DNA of 58,510 nt from an uncultured bacterium (GCA_937983075.1 CALKAQ010000117.1:1-58510), one strand, 5' to 3'; positions 1 through 9,051 are shown, counted from the stretch's first letter. A program made the numbers and translations. The notes: generated by a model not told the origin, from the letters alone.

Positions 1-9
1 TGATTGCAT
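1..9 (-). CDS. Start of a downstream gene, probably the permease of the iron ABC transporter (partial)
   Basis: On the minus strand the stop codon of the iron-binding protein (TGA, 11-9) overlaps an ATG (9-7) in a TGATG arrangement. This is a common start-stop coupling in ABC transporter operons. Only three codons (M-Q-S) lie in the window. The permease identity is inferred from the usual gene order after a periplasmic binding protein; nothing in the visible codons shows it. Confidence 0.3.
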
Positions 10-1034
10 CAAAGAACGCCGACCCTGAACAAAAGCTCGAGCGTGCCTTGCAGGTCTTCGAGGTTGCTCAAATCGATGTCCGGAGTTTCAATGTCTTTCA
101 GCGGCGGCAGCATTTCATGAGGTGCGATGTGCTCGACCACCGGGTATTCATAAGTGGCATGGACGAAATGCTGCTGGGCGCTGTCCGACAAGAGGAAGCG
201 AATAAACAGTTCCGCCGCTTCTCGGTTCTTCGACGTATCGAGAATGCCGACGCCCGCGATGTTGATCATCGAACCGGCATCGCCCTTGGTGAAGTAAATG
301 CGTGCGGGGAACGCTTCACCCTGCTCCGCCAGGAAGCGGAATAAGTAGTAGTGGTTTGTGAAACCGACGTCGATTTCGCCGCGTGCGACGGCGTCATAAA
401 TCGCCGTGTTGTTGTGGTAGGCACGAGGCTGGTTGGCGAGGATGCCGCGCAGCCATTGCTCGGCTCGCGCGTCGCCTTCGAGATGCCGCAATGCCGTCAC
501 AAACGCCTGGAACGAGGCGTTTGTCGGTGCCCAACCGATGCGTCCGCGCCATTCGGGTTGCGTGAAGTCCCAGATCGAGGAGGGAAGCTCGTCTTCGTTG
601 TATTTGTCCGCGTTGTACACGATGACACGGGCGCGGCCAGAAGTGCCTACCCAATAACCGTCCGCCGAGCGGAGTCGGGGATCGACGAGCTCGAGAATGT
701 CTTGCGGCAGTTGGACCAGGCGGTTGGCGTACGCGAGAGCGCCAAGTGCGCCGGCGTCTTGCGCGAAAAAAATGTCTGCTGGAGAGTTTCTGCCTTCTTC
801 CAAGATCGTAGCGGCAAGCTCCGCCGTATCGCCGTACCGAACGTTGACCTTGATGCCGGTTTCAGCTTCAAACTGCGCAAACAGGGGCCCGACAAGCGGT
901 TCTTGCCGACCCGAGTAGATGGTGAGAGAGCTTGCCGTGGCTGCCAATGCCGTGGCGTGCAGTGCGAAAATGGCGGCAATCGCCAACATGAGGCCGATGC
1001 CCCGCTTGGGTGGCCATATCATAAAACGATGCAC
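9..1034 (-). CDS. Ferric iron ABC transporter substrate-binding protein (FbpA/FutA type)
   Basis: Extracytoplasmic solute-binding protein of 341 aa predicted to capture Fe3+ for an ABC importer. Residues 1-32 form a signal peptide ending in an Ala-rich cleavage region; no lipobox Cys is seen. The mature protein starts with the family-typical LTIYSGRQEPLV segment. It carries a Tyr-Tyr pair at 229-230 (TNHYYLFRF), which in FbpA-like proteins coordinates iron. The length fits the family. The next gene appears to start by overlapping the stop codon, so this is the first gene of a transporter operon. A 16-bp palindrome in the promoter suggests iron-dependent repression. Another oxyanion or metal ligand is possible, but the dityrosine favours iron. 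Confidence 0.85.
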   Translation of the reverse strand: MHRFMIWPPKRGIGLMLAIAAIFALHATALAATASSLTIYSGRQEPLVGPLFAQFEAETGIKVNVRYGDTAELAATILEEGRNSPADIFFAQDAGALGALAYANRLVQLPQDILELVDPRLRSADGYWVGTSGRARVIVYNADKYNEDELPSSIWDFTQPEWRGRIGWAPTNASFQAFVTALRHLEGDARAEQWLRGILANQPRAYHNNTAIYDAVARGEIDVGFTNHYYLFRFLAEQGEAFPARIYFTKGDAGSMINIAGVGILDTSKNREAAELFIRFLLSDSAQQHFVHATYEYPVVEHIAPHEMLPPLKDIETPDIDLSNLEDLQGTLELLFRVGVL

Positions 1035-1047
1035 CTCCGAATGACGT

Positions 1048-1075
1048 TTTTTAGGGAGACCTAAATTCAGTGCAA
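1048..1075 (-). promoter_or_regulatory. Promoter with embedded DtxR/IdeR-like palindrome for the iron transporter
   Basis: On the minus strand a TTGCAC -35 (1075-1070) and an AT-rich TAAAAA -10 (1053-1048) are 16 bp apart. The spacer and -10 are covered by a perfect palindrome, TTTAGG-gaga-CCTAAA, at 1050-1065. TTAGG half-sites are typical of DtxR-family metal-dependent repressors. The role as an iron operator is inferred from sequence and position. Confidence 0.5.
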
Positions 1076-1144
1076 AAGTATCACATGGAGGCGAGGCATG
1101 TCAATCCAAACATGTCGAATTGTGGTTCCATTGCCGGGCATACA

Positions 1145-1176
1145 AAAGACGACGGCGGTCCGTTTAGGCCGCCGTT
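1145..1176 (-). terminator. Hairpin at the end of the cysP-like gene
   Basis: Minus-strand transcript: ACGGCGGCC pairs with GGACCGCCGT across a five-base loop that includes the stop codon region, followed by a short U-rich stretch. It would separate the sulfate operon from the iron transporter gene. The T-tract is weak. Confidence 0.5.
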
Positions 1177-2258
1177 TCTCGTGAGGTCTGCGTGTCGGCA
1201 GTCGCTTTCGCCTGGTGCAGCTGGCCCATTTTCGCTTGGCGGAACAGGAACGCCGTCGTTGCCCCGCCGATGAGCACAATGACGGGCAGTTCGATTCCGG
1301 GAGTACGCGTTGTCTCGTTCAACATGGCGATGTAGGCGAACATGAGCGAAGTGACCGGTGAAGTCACCCAAACGACGCCGATCCGTTTGACCAGCGTCAT
1401 GTCGAGCGATCTCGTGCCGCCGCTGCCGGCTCCGAGCCCGGCAATGGCAGCTGTCGTTCCTTGGGTCAGGGGCACGGGAATGCCAAACATCGAAGCGATG
1501 ATCGTAAGGGAACCGGCGATGAGGGAGACGAACGCTCCTCCGAGCAGCGTGAGACGAGTGAGTCGGCCGTTCGTTTCAAGCACGCGGCCGCCGATGCTGG
1601 CGGCCCCGACTCCGACCGCTAGGCCGCCGAGCCACAAGCCGGTGTGCATGTCGATTATACCGGCGCCGACTAAGGGACCTAAGGCGTTGGCTACGTTGTT
1701 TGTGCCCGCTGCGAAAGCCTCAAAGCACCCGCCGCCGACGAGTCCGAATGCGAGCAGACGAGCTCCCCAGCGATGGGCTTTTGAGCGTTGAAACCAACGA
1801 TTCAACGGGTTGTGGATGAAGCGGCCGCAAAGCCAGCTCAGCCCCCCGACAAGGAGCGGGAAGACGATCCAGGCGCTGACGATGAAAAGGACGGTGGGGA
1901 CGGAAAGCGTCCCAATGGCGAGACCGAGACCTACGACGGCGCCTACGGTTACTTCGCTGGTCGACAGGGGTATGCGCATGTAATTGGCCAGCGCCAAGGT
2001 CATGCAGGCCGATGCCAAGATGACGATGGCACCGGTGACGGTGATCATCCCTTCGGGAACGATGCCGTTGCCGATCCGCACCACGACCGCCCCGCCGCCG
2101 ACCACCGAGCCGAGCAAGGCAAAAAGTCCTGCCAACCATTGCGCCTTTCGCCTTGTGACGGCTTTGCCGCCGTAAGCGGCGCCCATGGCGGCGGCTGTGC
2201 CGCTTGCACCGATGTTCAGGGCGAATGCCACGCCTATGGACATTGCTATCCAGGTCAT
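1164..2258 (-). CDS. cysP: PiT-family anion permease, probable sulfate transporter CysP
   Basis: Integral membrane permease of the inorganic phosphate transporter (PiT) superfamily, 364 aa from the chosen start. Both family repeats are visible: GASGTAAAMGAAYGGKA near the N-terminus and the AGTNNVANALGPLVGAG segment in the second half. The rest is hydrophobic helices with Gly-rich turns. The ATG at 2258 is preferred over one 45 bases upstream because AGGAGG sits seven bases before it. PiT proteins usually carry phosphate, but B. subtilis CysP is a PiT-type sulfate permease. This gene lies directly behind APS reductase and APS kinase/ATP sulfurylase, so sulfate is the likely substrate (inference from context). 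Confidence 0.8.
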   Translation of the reverse strand: MTWIAMSIGVAFALNIGASGTAAAMGAAYGGKAVTRRKAQWLAGLFALLGSVVGGGAVVVRIGNGIVPEGMITVTGAIVILASACMTLALANYMRIPLSTSEVTVGAVVGLGLAIGTLSVPTVLFIVSAWIVFPLLVGGLSWLCGRFIHNPLNRWFQRSKAHRWGARLLAFGLVGGGCFEAFAAGTNNVANALGPLVGAGIIDMHTGLWLGGLAVGVGAASIGGRVLETNGRLTRLTLLGGAFVSLIAGSLTIIASMFGIPVPLTQGTTAAIAGLGAGSGGTRSLDMTLVKRIGVVWVTSPVTSLMFAYIAMLNETTRTPGIELPVIVLIGGATTAFLFRQAKMGQLHQAKATADTQTSRETAA

Positions 2259-2333
2259 CAGGAAGCCTCCTGCTTGATTCCACCCTTCGTGTACGGACAT
2301 CACGTTTGGCGCTTTGCCGCGCCGGCAGGTGGT

Positions 2334-3143
2334 TTAAGCGCTGCCACCTGCCATAAACGTCTCAACCTCCTTCACGACGAAGCCTTTGGTGCCGGGCAGA
2401 TGCAGGCCGCACTCTTTGTGCGTTGCTTCTTCCCACCACCAGCGACCGCTGCGGGGATCGTCGCCGTTTTGCACTGGACGTGTGCAAGGGGCGCAGCCGA
2501 TGCTCAAGTATCCATTGTCATACAGCGGATGATAGGGAACGTTGTGGGTTCGGATGTAATTCCAAACGTCGTCCCAGCTCCAGTCGGCCAACGGGCACAG
2601 CTTGACGACGTTGGCGTGGTTGGGATCCGGGCCGATTTTCGGCACGGCCGATCGGTGGGCCGTTTGGTCTCGACGCAACCCGGTTCCCCACGCGTCGACG
2701 GACTGCAAAACACGCGCCAGTGAGCGCACTTTGCGCACGTGGCAGCACAGTTTGCGCAAGTCGGGCTTGCGGTAGAAAAGGTTGACGCCGTATTTCGTGG
2801 TCATAGCTTCGACGAGGTCGGCTTCCGGGTAGACGACCTCAATGCGAATGTTGTAGTGCTCACGCACGCGGTCAATGAACTCGTATGTTTCAGCCGGCAG
2901 ACGTCCGGTGTCGATCGTGACGACGCGGACGTCGGGTTCAAGTTGGGCGGCGATGTCGAGAAGGACCATCGCTTCAGCCTGGAAACTCGAAACAAGGGCG
3001 AAACGTTCCTTGCCAAACCGTTCGAAAGCCCAGTGCAAAATGTCTTTCGGGTGTTTGCGTTCGAAAGAGCGAGCAAGATGTTCCAATTCGCCCGCTTCAA
3101 AACGACAGCCTGAACTTGCGTCGGGAACGCCGTCGCTGTTCAC
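2334..3143 (-). CDS. cysH: Assimilatory adenylylsulfate (APS) reductase
   Basis: Cytoplasmic reductase of activated sulfate to sulfite, 269 aa. It has the adenine-nucleotide alpha hydrolase fold. Cys pairs at 133-134 (LCCHVRKV) and 217/220 (GCAPC) match the [4Fe-4S] ligands that mark APS-type rather than PAPS-type reductases. The catalytic Cys lies in the C-terminal KECGLH motif at 243-248. The GTG start (3143-3141) shares one base with the TAG stop of the upstream ATP sulfurylase gene, with GAGAGGTG just before it, so translation is probably coupled. Seeing the cluster Cys pairs makes use of APS likely, which raises the question of why an APS kinase domain is encoded next door. Confidence 0.93.
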   Translation of the reverse strand: MNSDGVPDASSGCRFEAGELEHLARSFERKHPKDILHWAFERFGKERFALVSSFQAEAMVLLDIAAQLEPDVRVVTIDTGRLPAETYEFIDRVREHYNIRIEVVYPEADLVEAMTTKYGVNLFYRKPDLRKLCCHVRKVRSLARVLQSVDAWGTGLRRDQTAHRSAVPKIGPDPNHANVVKLCPLADWSWDDVWNYIRTHNVPYHPLYDNGYLSIGCAPCTRPVQNGDDPRSGRWWWEEATHKECGLHLPGTKGFVVKEVETFMAGGSA

Positions 3144-4942
3144 TACAATGACACCTCTCTTTCCGCACGTTCCGGTTCTTGTGTTTGCATGCCTCGGATC
3201 AAAACGTGAGCGACTTCGGGCCGTGTGAATTCTTCGGGCGGAAGGGTGCCCTCACGCAGCATCGCCCGTACTTTCGTGCCGCTGAGAATGACGTGCCAAG
3301 ACGCCTCGTGCGGGCATGTTTTGGCTGACGCCATGTTTTTGCATGCCTTGCAGTAGAACGTGTGCTCGAACTTCAGGGGAACGATGCCGATGGCCGCAGG
3401 ATCAAAACGGTCGAAAATTTTCTGAGCGTCGTATGTGCCGTAGTAGTTGCCGACGCCGGCGTGATCCCGGCCGACAATGAAGTGGGTGCAGCCGTAGTTT
3501 TTGCGGCAGATCGCATGGAACACGGCTTCCCGCGGTCCGGCGTACCGCATTGCCGCAGGAAAGACTGCCAACAGGACGCGGTCAGCCGGATAGTACGAGC
3601 GGAGAATCGCTTCGTAGCTCTCCATGCGGATTGCGGCGGGGATGTCATCGCTTTTGGTAGCTCCGACCAGAGGGTGCAGCAGAAGGCCGTCGACCGTCTC
3701 GAGTGCGGCCTTTTGAATGTATTCGTGGGCGCGGTGCACCGGGTTTCTCGTCTGAAACGCGACGACGGTGCGCCAGCCTCGTTCGGCGAAGAGCGCTCGT
3801 GTTTCTCGCGGCGTTAGCCGGTATGCAGGGAACGCTGTGGCGCCGGGACGTTCGACGACGTGAATTTTGCCGCCCAAAAGTACGTCGCCGCGAGCGTAAA
3901 GGCGGGCGACGCCCGGATGGTTTTCATCTTCCGTGCCGTAGACGTTGCGTGCTTCCCAACGCTTGTTGTTCCGGTACTTTTCTTCGACGTCGAGGAGAGC
4001 GACGATGCGACCCGCGCGGTCTTCGAGGGCGACGGTTTGGCCTGCGGCAATGTCAGCGGCATCTGCTTCGGAAACGGCCAGCGTGATGGGAATCGTCCAC
4101 GGCAGTCCGTTGGCCAGGTGCATCTCGGCGACGACACTGCGGTAGTCCGCTTCGTTGAGAAAGCCTTCCAGCGGACTGAGCGCCCCAACGCCGAGCATTT
4201 CCACGTCGGCTTCTCCCACGGCATCCAGCCGAATCCGCCGGAGGCTTTGTGCGTGTGCGAGGGCTTCGAGGCGTGCTTCGCCCCGCAGTTCTCGGTCGAC
4301 GAGACGCCCCCCGTGGGGAAGGACGGAATTGCTGAATTCACTGGAGTGATCAAAGGGATGGACGGCCGCACCGTGCGGCGAACGGACGCTCACGTTGCCT
4401 GCGGGCGAGGAAGATGGGATATAGCCGCGTTCTTCGAGGAAGGCGATGACCCTTGCGGCGCTTTCCGCCACCGTTTCCCGATCGGTTCGCAGGTGAAGAT
4501 CGGGCTGTTCGGGAGGTTCGTACGGATCGCTGATGCCCGTGAAGTTGGCGATTTCGCCTGCAATGGCTTTCTTGTACAAGCCTTTGACGTCGCGGTCGAT
4601 GAGGACTTGCAGGGGGGCGTCCACATAAATCTCGGCAAACTCGCCGATTTGGCGGCGTGCAAATTCCCGCATCGCTTGGTACGGGGATATGAACGAAGCG
4701 AGCACAATGACGCCTTGCCGTGTGAGCAGCTTCGCCACAAAGCTGACACGTTCGATGTTCTTGTCGCGGTCTTCCTTCGAAAAGCCGAGATCCTTAGTTA
4801 AGCTTTCCCGCACGACATCGCCGTCAAGGCGTTCGACCCGCACACCGCGTTGCCTGAGACGTTTTTCGACTTCGACGGCGATCGTCGTTTTGCCGGCTCC
4901 TGACATGCCGGTAAACCAAAGTGTGATCCCGCGATCTGACAT
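3143..4942 (-). CDS. Bifunctional APS kinase / ATP sulfurylase (fused CysC-Sat)
   Basis: Two-domain sulfate activation enzyme of 599 aa. The N-terminal APS kinase (about 1-185) has a P-loop GMSGAGKT at 12-19, the FISPY phosphorylation-loop segment and the DVKGLYKKA motif. A linker leads to ATP sulfurylase (about 210-585) with QTRNPVHRAH at 397-406 and GRDHAG further on. A Cys-x2-Cys-x8-Cys plus His cluster near the C-terminus resembles the zinc site of bacterial sulfurylases. The ATG at 4942 is chosen because AGGAGG lies nine bases upstream; an in-frame ATG at 4981 has no such signal. First gene of the sulfate operon; no SAM riboswitch was recognised upstream. Confidence 0.93.
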   Translation of the reverse strand: MSDRGITLWFTGMSGAGKTTIAVEVEKRLRQRGVRVERLDGDVVRESLTKDLGFSKEDRDKNIERVSFVAKLLTRQGVIVLASFISPYQAMREFARRQIGEFAEIYVDAPLQVLIDRDVKGLYKKAIAGEIANFTGISDPYEPPEQPDLHLRTDRETVAESAARVIAFLEERGYIPSSSPAGNVSVRSPHGAAVHPFDHSSEFSNSVLPHGGRLVDRELRGEARLEALAHAQSLRRIRLDAVGEADVEMLGVGALSPLEGFLNEADYRSVVAEMHLANGLPWTIPITLAVSEADAADIAAGQTVALEDRAGRIVALLDVEEKYRNNKRWEARNVYGTEDENHPGVARLYARGDVLLGGKIHVVERPGATAFPAYRLTPRETRALFAERGWRTVVAFQTRNPVHRAHEYIQKAALETVDGLLLHPLVGATKSDDIPAAIRMESYEAILRSYYPADRVLLAVFPAAMRYAGPREAVFHAICRKNYGCTHFIVGRDHAGVGNYYGTYDAQKIFDRFDPAAIGIVPLKFEHTFYCKACKNMASAKTCPHEASWHVILSGTKVRAMLREGTLPPEEFTRPEVAHVLIRGMQTQEPERAEREVSL

Positions 4943-5142
4943 TATAGTATTCCTCCTCGAAAAATAGTACTTTGATCGCATTCCAGACTACGCCGCAAGG
5001 ACACAACGTGGAACCCGTCTGCGCGGAGATTGTGAATTTCGCTGGAAAACAAGGGGGAGCAGGTGTTTGCGTCGAAGGCCCCCAAGTGGGCAGGGGAAAA
5101 TGGATTTGCGGAATGTGCCGTTGGGGAGGGAGTCCGGAAGAT

Positions 5143-6372
5143 TTGGGATTCCGGTTCGTACACATTGCCGACGTTCATTTGGAAAGTCCGTTTCGAGGTC
5201 GAGACGCCGCCATGCGACGGAAACTGCGTGACGCGGTTTGCGAGGCGTTTTCGCGGGCGGTTCAGCTGGCCATCGACGGTCATGCCGACGCATTCTTGAT
5301 TGCCGGAGACCTTTTCGACTCGGAACGGTTGTCCTTCTCCGCTGAGCGCTATCTCATGGAAGCGCTGCGCAGGCTCCAAGCGGCGCGCATCACCGTGTGT
5401 TATGCACGAGGCAACCACGACGCCGCCGGCAGCACCATGAGTCAGCCGTTGGCTTGGCCAAGCAACGTCGAGCAGTTTGACAGCGATACGCCACGTACCG
5501 TTGACATTTACCGAGACGGTATGCTCGTAGGCAAGGTGACCGGCATTGGCCACGTATCGCCGGTGGAATCCCGCAATCTCGTTGCCCGCTTTCCCGCGGT
5601 CGCCGATGCCGATGTGCCGCATGTCGGTTTGGTTCATGCCCAGGTAGTCGGGGCTGAGGGCGCTGAGGCTCACCAGCGCTATGCGCCCGCGGCGCTCACC
5701 GATTTTCAAGGGCGCGGCTACGCCTATTGGGCGCTCGGGCATGTGCATCAGCGGCAGCAAGTTCTGGACAATCCCGATGTGTGGTATCCGGGCAATCTGC
5801 AAGGCCGCCACCCAAATGAGACCGGGCCGAAAGGAGCTCTTTGGGTCGAAGTTTCCCGACCATCGGCGGTGCAAGTGCGATTTGTCCCTCTGGCGCCAAT
5901 CGTCTGGGAGCGTTGGGAGCACGTGTGCGATCCGCGAACACAAAACCTCGAAAGCCTCGTGCAGGCCATCGTGGCCGAGCATGCGGCAGCGGAGGCGGCA
6001 GGTGAGCGCATGGTCCGTCTGCATTTGCGGGGGCCCACGCCGCTTTTCGCGGCGCTGCGCAACGAAGACAACCAAAACGTCCTTGCCGAATTGCTGCAGG
6101 AGCGGCTTGGACTTGCTTACGTCGAGATCGACACAACCGAGGTGCGGCGTCCCATCGACCTCGCAGCATACAGCTCACGAGGTGGACTGCTTGAAATCAT
6201 CGAGCGTTTAAGTGACGCAGCGGATGCAGATGAAGCCGTCTTGCAGCAGCTCGCTCCGGATGTGCTCGCCGGGCTGCCTGTCGGAGCTGATCCGAACGAT
6301 TACTTGCGGGCACTGCTCAAAGAAGCCGCGGCTGATTTGCTCGAGCGGCTGATTCCGGAGGACAGGCCATGA
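5143..6372 (+). CDS. Metallophosphoesterase / DNA double-strand break nuclease subunit (SbcD/YhaO-like)
   Basis: Calcineurin-like phosphoesterase, about 409 aa. Metal-binding motifs are in order: VHIADVHLES near the start, GDLFD, RGNHD and later ALGHVHQ. These are the SbcD/Mre11 core residues for two metal ions. The open frame extends to 4972, but that extension is unlike the family. A TTG at 5143 places the first motif seven codons in, with GGAGGGAG upstream, so it is preferred; the start is uncertain. The stop overlaps the ATG of the next gene (ATGA). Such pairs form an Mre11-Rad50-type complex that processes DNA ends. The length and partner match B. subtilis YhaO/YhaN better than SbcD/SbcC. 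Confidence 0.85.
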   Translation: MGFRFVHIADVHLESPFRGRDAAMRRKLRDAVCEAFSRAVQLAIDGHADAFLIAGDLFDSERLSFSAERYLMEALRRLQAARITVCYARGNHDAAGSTMSQPLAWPSNVEQFDSDTPRTVDIYRDGMLVGKVTGIGHVSPVESRNLVARFPAVADADVPHVGLVHAQVVGAEGAEAHQRYAPAALTDFQGRGYAYWALGHVHQRQQVLDNPDVWYPGNLQGRHPNETGPKGALWVEVSRPSAVQVRFVPLAPIVWERWEHVCDPRTQNLESLVQAIVAEHAAAEAAGERMVRLHLRGPTPLFAALRNEDNQNVLAELLQERLGLAYVEIDTTEVRRPIDLAAYSSRGGLLEIIERLSDAADADEAVLQQLAPDVLAGLPVGADPNDYLRALLKEAAADLLERLIPEDRP

Positions 6373-8507
6373 GGTTTTTACGCTTGCGTGCCACGGCTTA
6401 CGGCCAGCTGCACGACGCCGTTTTGGACGACCTCCCGCGTGATCGCGTGGCCATTGTGTGGGGCGAGAACGAAGCGGGCAAATCTACGTGGTTTCATGTG
6501 TTCAAGACCGTTCTTTACGGATTTTCGCCGGCAAATCTCGAACAGTTTCCCTATCGTTCGTGGACGGTCGATCGATTCCCCGAAATCGAAGCGGAACTGG
6601 AAACCCAATCCGGACGCCGCTTGATAGTGCGCCGTCGGTTGCGGGATCGGCCGCAAGGGGTGCTCGAGTCCGAGGGACAAATCGTCCAAATACGCAACCG
6701 TCCGTTGGATGAAGCCGCGCACGTCGGCCGTTCTCTGTACGAAACATTGTATGCTCTGCGGCTGGAAGATCTCGCCCCGTTGGAAGAGTTGCAGGCCGAA
6801 ACATTGCGCGACCGCCTGTTCGGACAGGCCGAATGGGCGGTGTTGCGGTCGCCGCGGCAAGTCGCGGCGGAATTGGAGCAGGAAGCGGCACGCCTGTGGC
6901 GATCCGACCGGCGTGGAAAGCCCCTGTATCGCACGCTGCAAGCGGAGCTGCAACGGCTGCGCCACGAACGGCAGGCGGCCGCGGCGCACGAAGCGGAACA
7001 ACGGCAAGCCGCTCGTCGTCTGCGCGAGGCACGGGCCATGCTGCGGCAAGTTGAACGGGAGCTGGCGACGGCTGAGGTGCGCGTCCGGCGTGCGGAGGAA
7101 TGGCTGCCTTTGCAGCGCCGTTTCATCTCGCAGGCGGAAGGCTTGTGCGACGGTCCTTGGACCGAGGCGGCGACGGAACGGCTGCGCCGACTTTCGTTGG
7201 AAGCGATGCGGCACGTGATGGTGCGCTGCGAGACCGCAAGGAACCGCTTGCGCGAGCTGGAGGCGACGGCGCGTGCCCACCGGCGTGATCTGCTCGACCG
7301 GGAGCGTCCTCCCGGCGTGCGTGCGGCAGTCACCGTGGGAATCATCGGGGCGCTGTTGGCTGCTTTCGGGGCGCTGCGGGATTGGAGCTGGCTGCTCGGC
7401 GGAGGGATCGCGCTCACAGGCACTGCCGGATGGTTGGCTTGGCAGCGCTTCGTCGCGGCGCAGCAATGGCGAGCGCGCGTGAGAGAGGATGCCGCACGGC
7501 AGGAGGAAATCGAGTCCCAGCTTCAGGCGGCGCGGCACGAATGGACTCGGGTTCAAGGTGAGCTCAAGCGAATGCTCCAAGGCATTCCCATCGCCGAGGA
7601 TTTCATCGAACAGGCTGACCTAGGGCTGTACCATCAAATTCAGCGCTTGCATGCTCTGGTCAAGGAAATGGGCGAACTCGAGCAAGACCTGATGCGGCAG
7701 GAAAAGGCCGTTTTTGGGCACGCCGCCGATTATGCGGCGGAAGCCGCAGCAGCGGGAATGGCCCGTGTGCATGAACTTTTCACGGGTGAACACATGCCGC
7801 GCACCGAGTTGATCGCGCACATGCGGGATCATCTCCGGCAACTGGCGGAACAGCGGGATGAACTGCAGCGTGAAATCGGCCGTTTGGAGCAGCAATTGCG
7901 GCAAGGGCGCTCGGGGCAGACGCTGGGCGAGATCGACGGAGCGATCGCCGTCATCGAAGAAGAAATGCAGCGCGCCGCACGCGAACGCGACCGCCTGCTC
8001 CTGCAGGCAGCTCTCTTGCGTGAAGCCGAGCGGCAGTATTTGCGCGATCATCAACCGGATGTGTTGAAGCGTGCATCGGCCTATTTGCACGCGTTCACCG
8101 GAGGGCGCTACGACCGGCTGCTCGGTGACGCCGGCAGCGGCGCCGATTCGGAAAACGAGAACGGTGTGTCGTTGTTGAACACATGGGGATTCGAAAACTT
8201 AGCCGTCATGTCGGCGGGAGAGGCTCAAGCGATACCGCTGCAAGCCGCCCTGAGCCGCGGTACGCTCGATCAAGTGTACTTGGCGCTGCGTCTGGCTGTC
8301 ATCGACCATTTGGATGCGGGCGAAGAACCGCTGCCGTTTATGGTCGACGAAGCCCTTGTCCATTGGGACGGCAACCGGCTGCGCTTCGGCTTGCGCCTTC
8401 TCGGGCAGCTGGCGCAGACCCGACAAATACTCATTTTCACTTGCCATTCATGGTTGGCGGAGGCGGCGGCGAACGAAATCGGGGCACATGTCGTTCGTTT
8501 GCGGTAG
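6369..8507 (+). CDS. SMC/Rad50-like ATPase, YhaN family (SbcC-like)
   Basis: AAA/ABC-type ATPase of 712 aa, the partner of the preceding nuclease (four-base overlap). Walker A GENEAGKST is at 32-40. Long charged helices follow, rich in Glu, Arg, Gln and Ala (coiled coil). The C-terminal head holds MSAGEAQAI (signature-like) and PFMVDEALVHWD (Walker B) near 655-666. Two hydrophobic segments at about 318-365 interrupt the coiled coil and could form a membrane hairpin or hydrophobic tip; YhaN-family proteins are known for this, whereas SbcC has a zinc hook there. Likely role: ATP-gated access of the nuclease to DNA ends, possibly at the membrane (inference). Confidence 0.85.
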   Translation: MRFLRLRATAYGQLHDAVLDDLPRDRVAIVWGENEAGKSTWFHVFKTVLYGFSPANLEQFPYRSWTVDRFPEIEAELETQSGRRLIVRRRLRDRPQGVLESEGQIVQIRNRPLDEAAHVGRSLYETLYALRLEDLAPLEELQAETLRDRLFGQAEWAVLRSPRQVAAELEQEAARLWRSDRRGKPLYRTLQAELQRLRHERQAAAAHEAEQRQAARRLREARAMLRQVERELATAEVRVRRAEEWLPLQRRFISQAEGLCDGPWTEAATERLRRLSLEAMRHVMVRCETARNRLRELEATARAHRRDLLDRERPPGVRAAVTVGIIGALLAAFGALRDWSWLLGGGIALTGTAGWLAWQRFVAAQQWRARVREDAARQEEIESQLQAARHEWTRVQGELKRMLQGIPIAEDFIEQADLGLYHQIQRLHALVKEMGELEQDLMRQEKAVFGHAADYAAEAAAAGMARVHELFTGEHMPRTELIAHMRDHLRQLAEQRDELQREIGRLEQQLRQGRSGQTLGEIDGAIAVIEEEMQRAARERDRLLLQAALLREAERQYLRDHQPDVLKRASAYLHAFTGGRYDRLLGDAGSGADSENENGVSLLNTWGFENLAVMSAGEAQAIPLQAALSRGTLDQVYLALRLAVIDHLDAGEEPLPFMVDEALVHWDGNRLRFGLRLLGQLAQTRQILIFTCHSWLAEAAANEIGAHVVRLR

Positions 8508-8518
8508 GGAACGTGGTC

Positions 8519-8547
8519 TAGGCACAAACGGATAACTTTGGTACGAT
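8519..8547 (+). promoter_or_regulatory. Possible sigma-A promoter for the cupredoxin-cutA genes
   Basis: TAGGCA (8519-8524) and TACGAT (8542-8547) are 17 bp apart, about 40 bp upstream of the cupredoxin start. Each box matches the consensus at four of six positions, so this is only a candidate. Confidence 0.35.
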
Positions 8548-8589
8548 GTGTAAGGATTGCGTATGGCAGACGGAAGGTGAGAAAGACGG

Positions 8590-9051
8590 ATGATGGTTTC
8601 GATGCGCATGCGGCAATGGATGGGCACGTTGAGCGTGGTGGTGCTCGCAGGAATCTTGGCCGCGTGCGGTTCGGGTCCGACCAAGGTGGAGCGGGAACCC
8701 GGCCACGTTGTCATTGAGATGCGGGACATGCGCTTCGTACCCGAGGAAATCGTGGTCGAGCCGGGGACGCAAATCGTCTTCGTGAATATGGATCGGATGA
8801 GCCACAACGTCGTCGCCGGCAAGCCGGGCGACCGCACCAACGATGCGGGGTTTCGGTCACCCATCTTGGGGGCGTTGTCGGAATGGGCCATTACCTTCGA
8901 AGAAGAAGGTGTGTACGACTACATGTGCACCGTGAATTCCCACCATTTGTCGGGAATGGTGGGACGTATCATTGTTCGTTCAGAAGATAATACATTTCAG
9001 GCAAATGATATAAAAGGAGGTAGGGCTGATGACGGCGAACTCGTGGGATGA
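8590..9051 (+). CDS. Cupredoxin-domain lipoprotein
   Basis: Secreted copper protein of 153 aa. The hydrophobic signal segment ends in the lipobox LAAC with Cys26, so it should be anchored as a lipoprotein. The rest is a single cupredoxin fold. Putative copper ligands are His72 (SHNV), Cys113, His118 and Met123 (MCTVNSHHLSGM), the type-1 pattern of plastocyanin/azurin-like electron carriers. The start codon follows GGTGAG. It overlaps the next gene, cutA, which is linked to metal tolerance, so a joint role in copper handling is plausible but not shown. The tail after about residue 130 is hydrophilic and looks disordered. Confidence 0.85.
   Translation: MMVSMRMRQWMGTLSVVVLAGILAACGSGPTKVEREPGHVVIEMRDMRFVPEEIVVEPGTQIVFVNMDRMSHNVVAGKPGDRTNDAGFRSPILGALSEWAITFEEEGVYDYMCTVNSHHLSGMVGRIIVRSEDNTFQANDIKGGRADDGELVG

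Noticed and set aside
4972..5142. 57-residue N-terminal extension of the SbcD/YhaO-like protein.
   Set aside because: The extension shows no family similarity and the conserved phosphoesterase motif begins a few codons after a TTG with a ribosome site at 5143.
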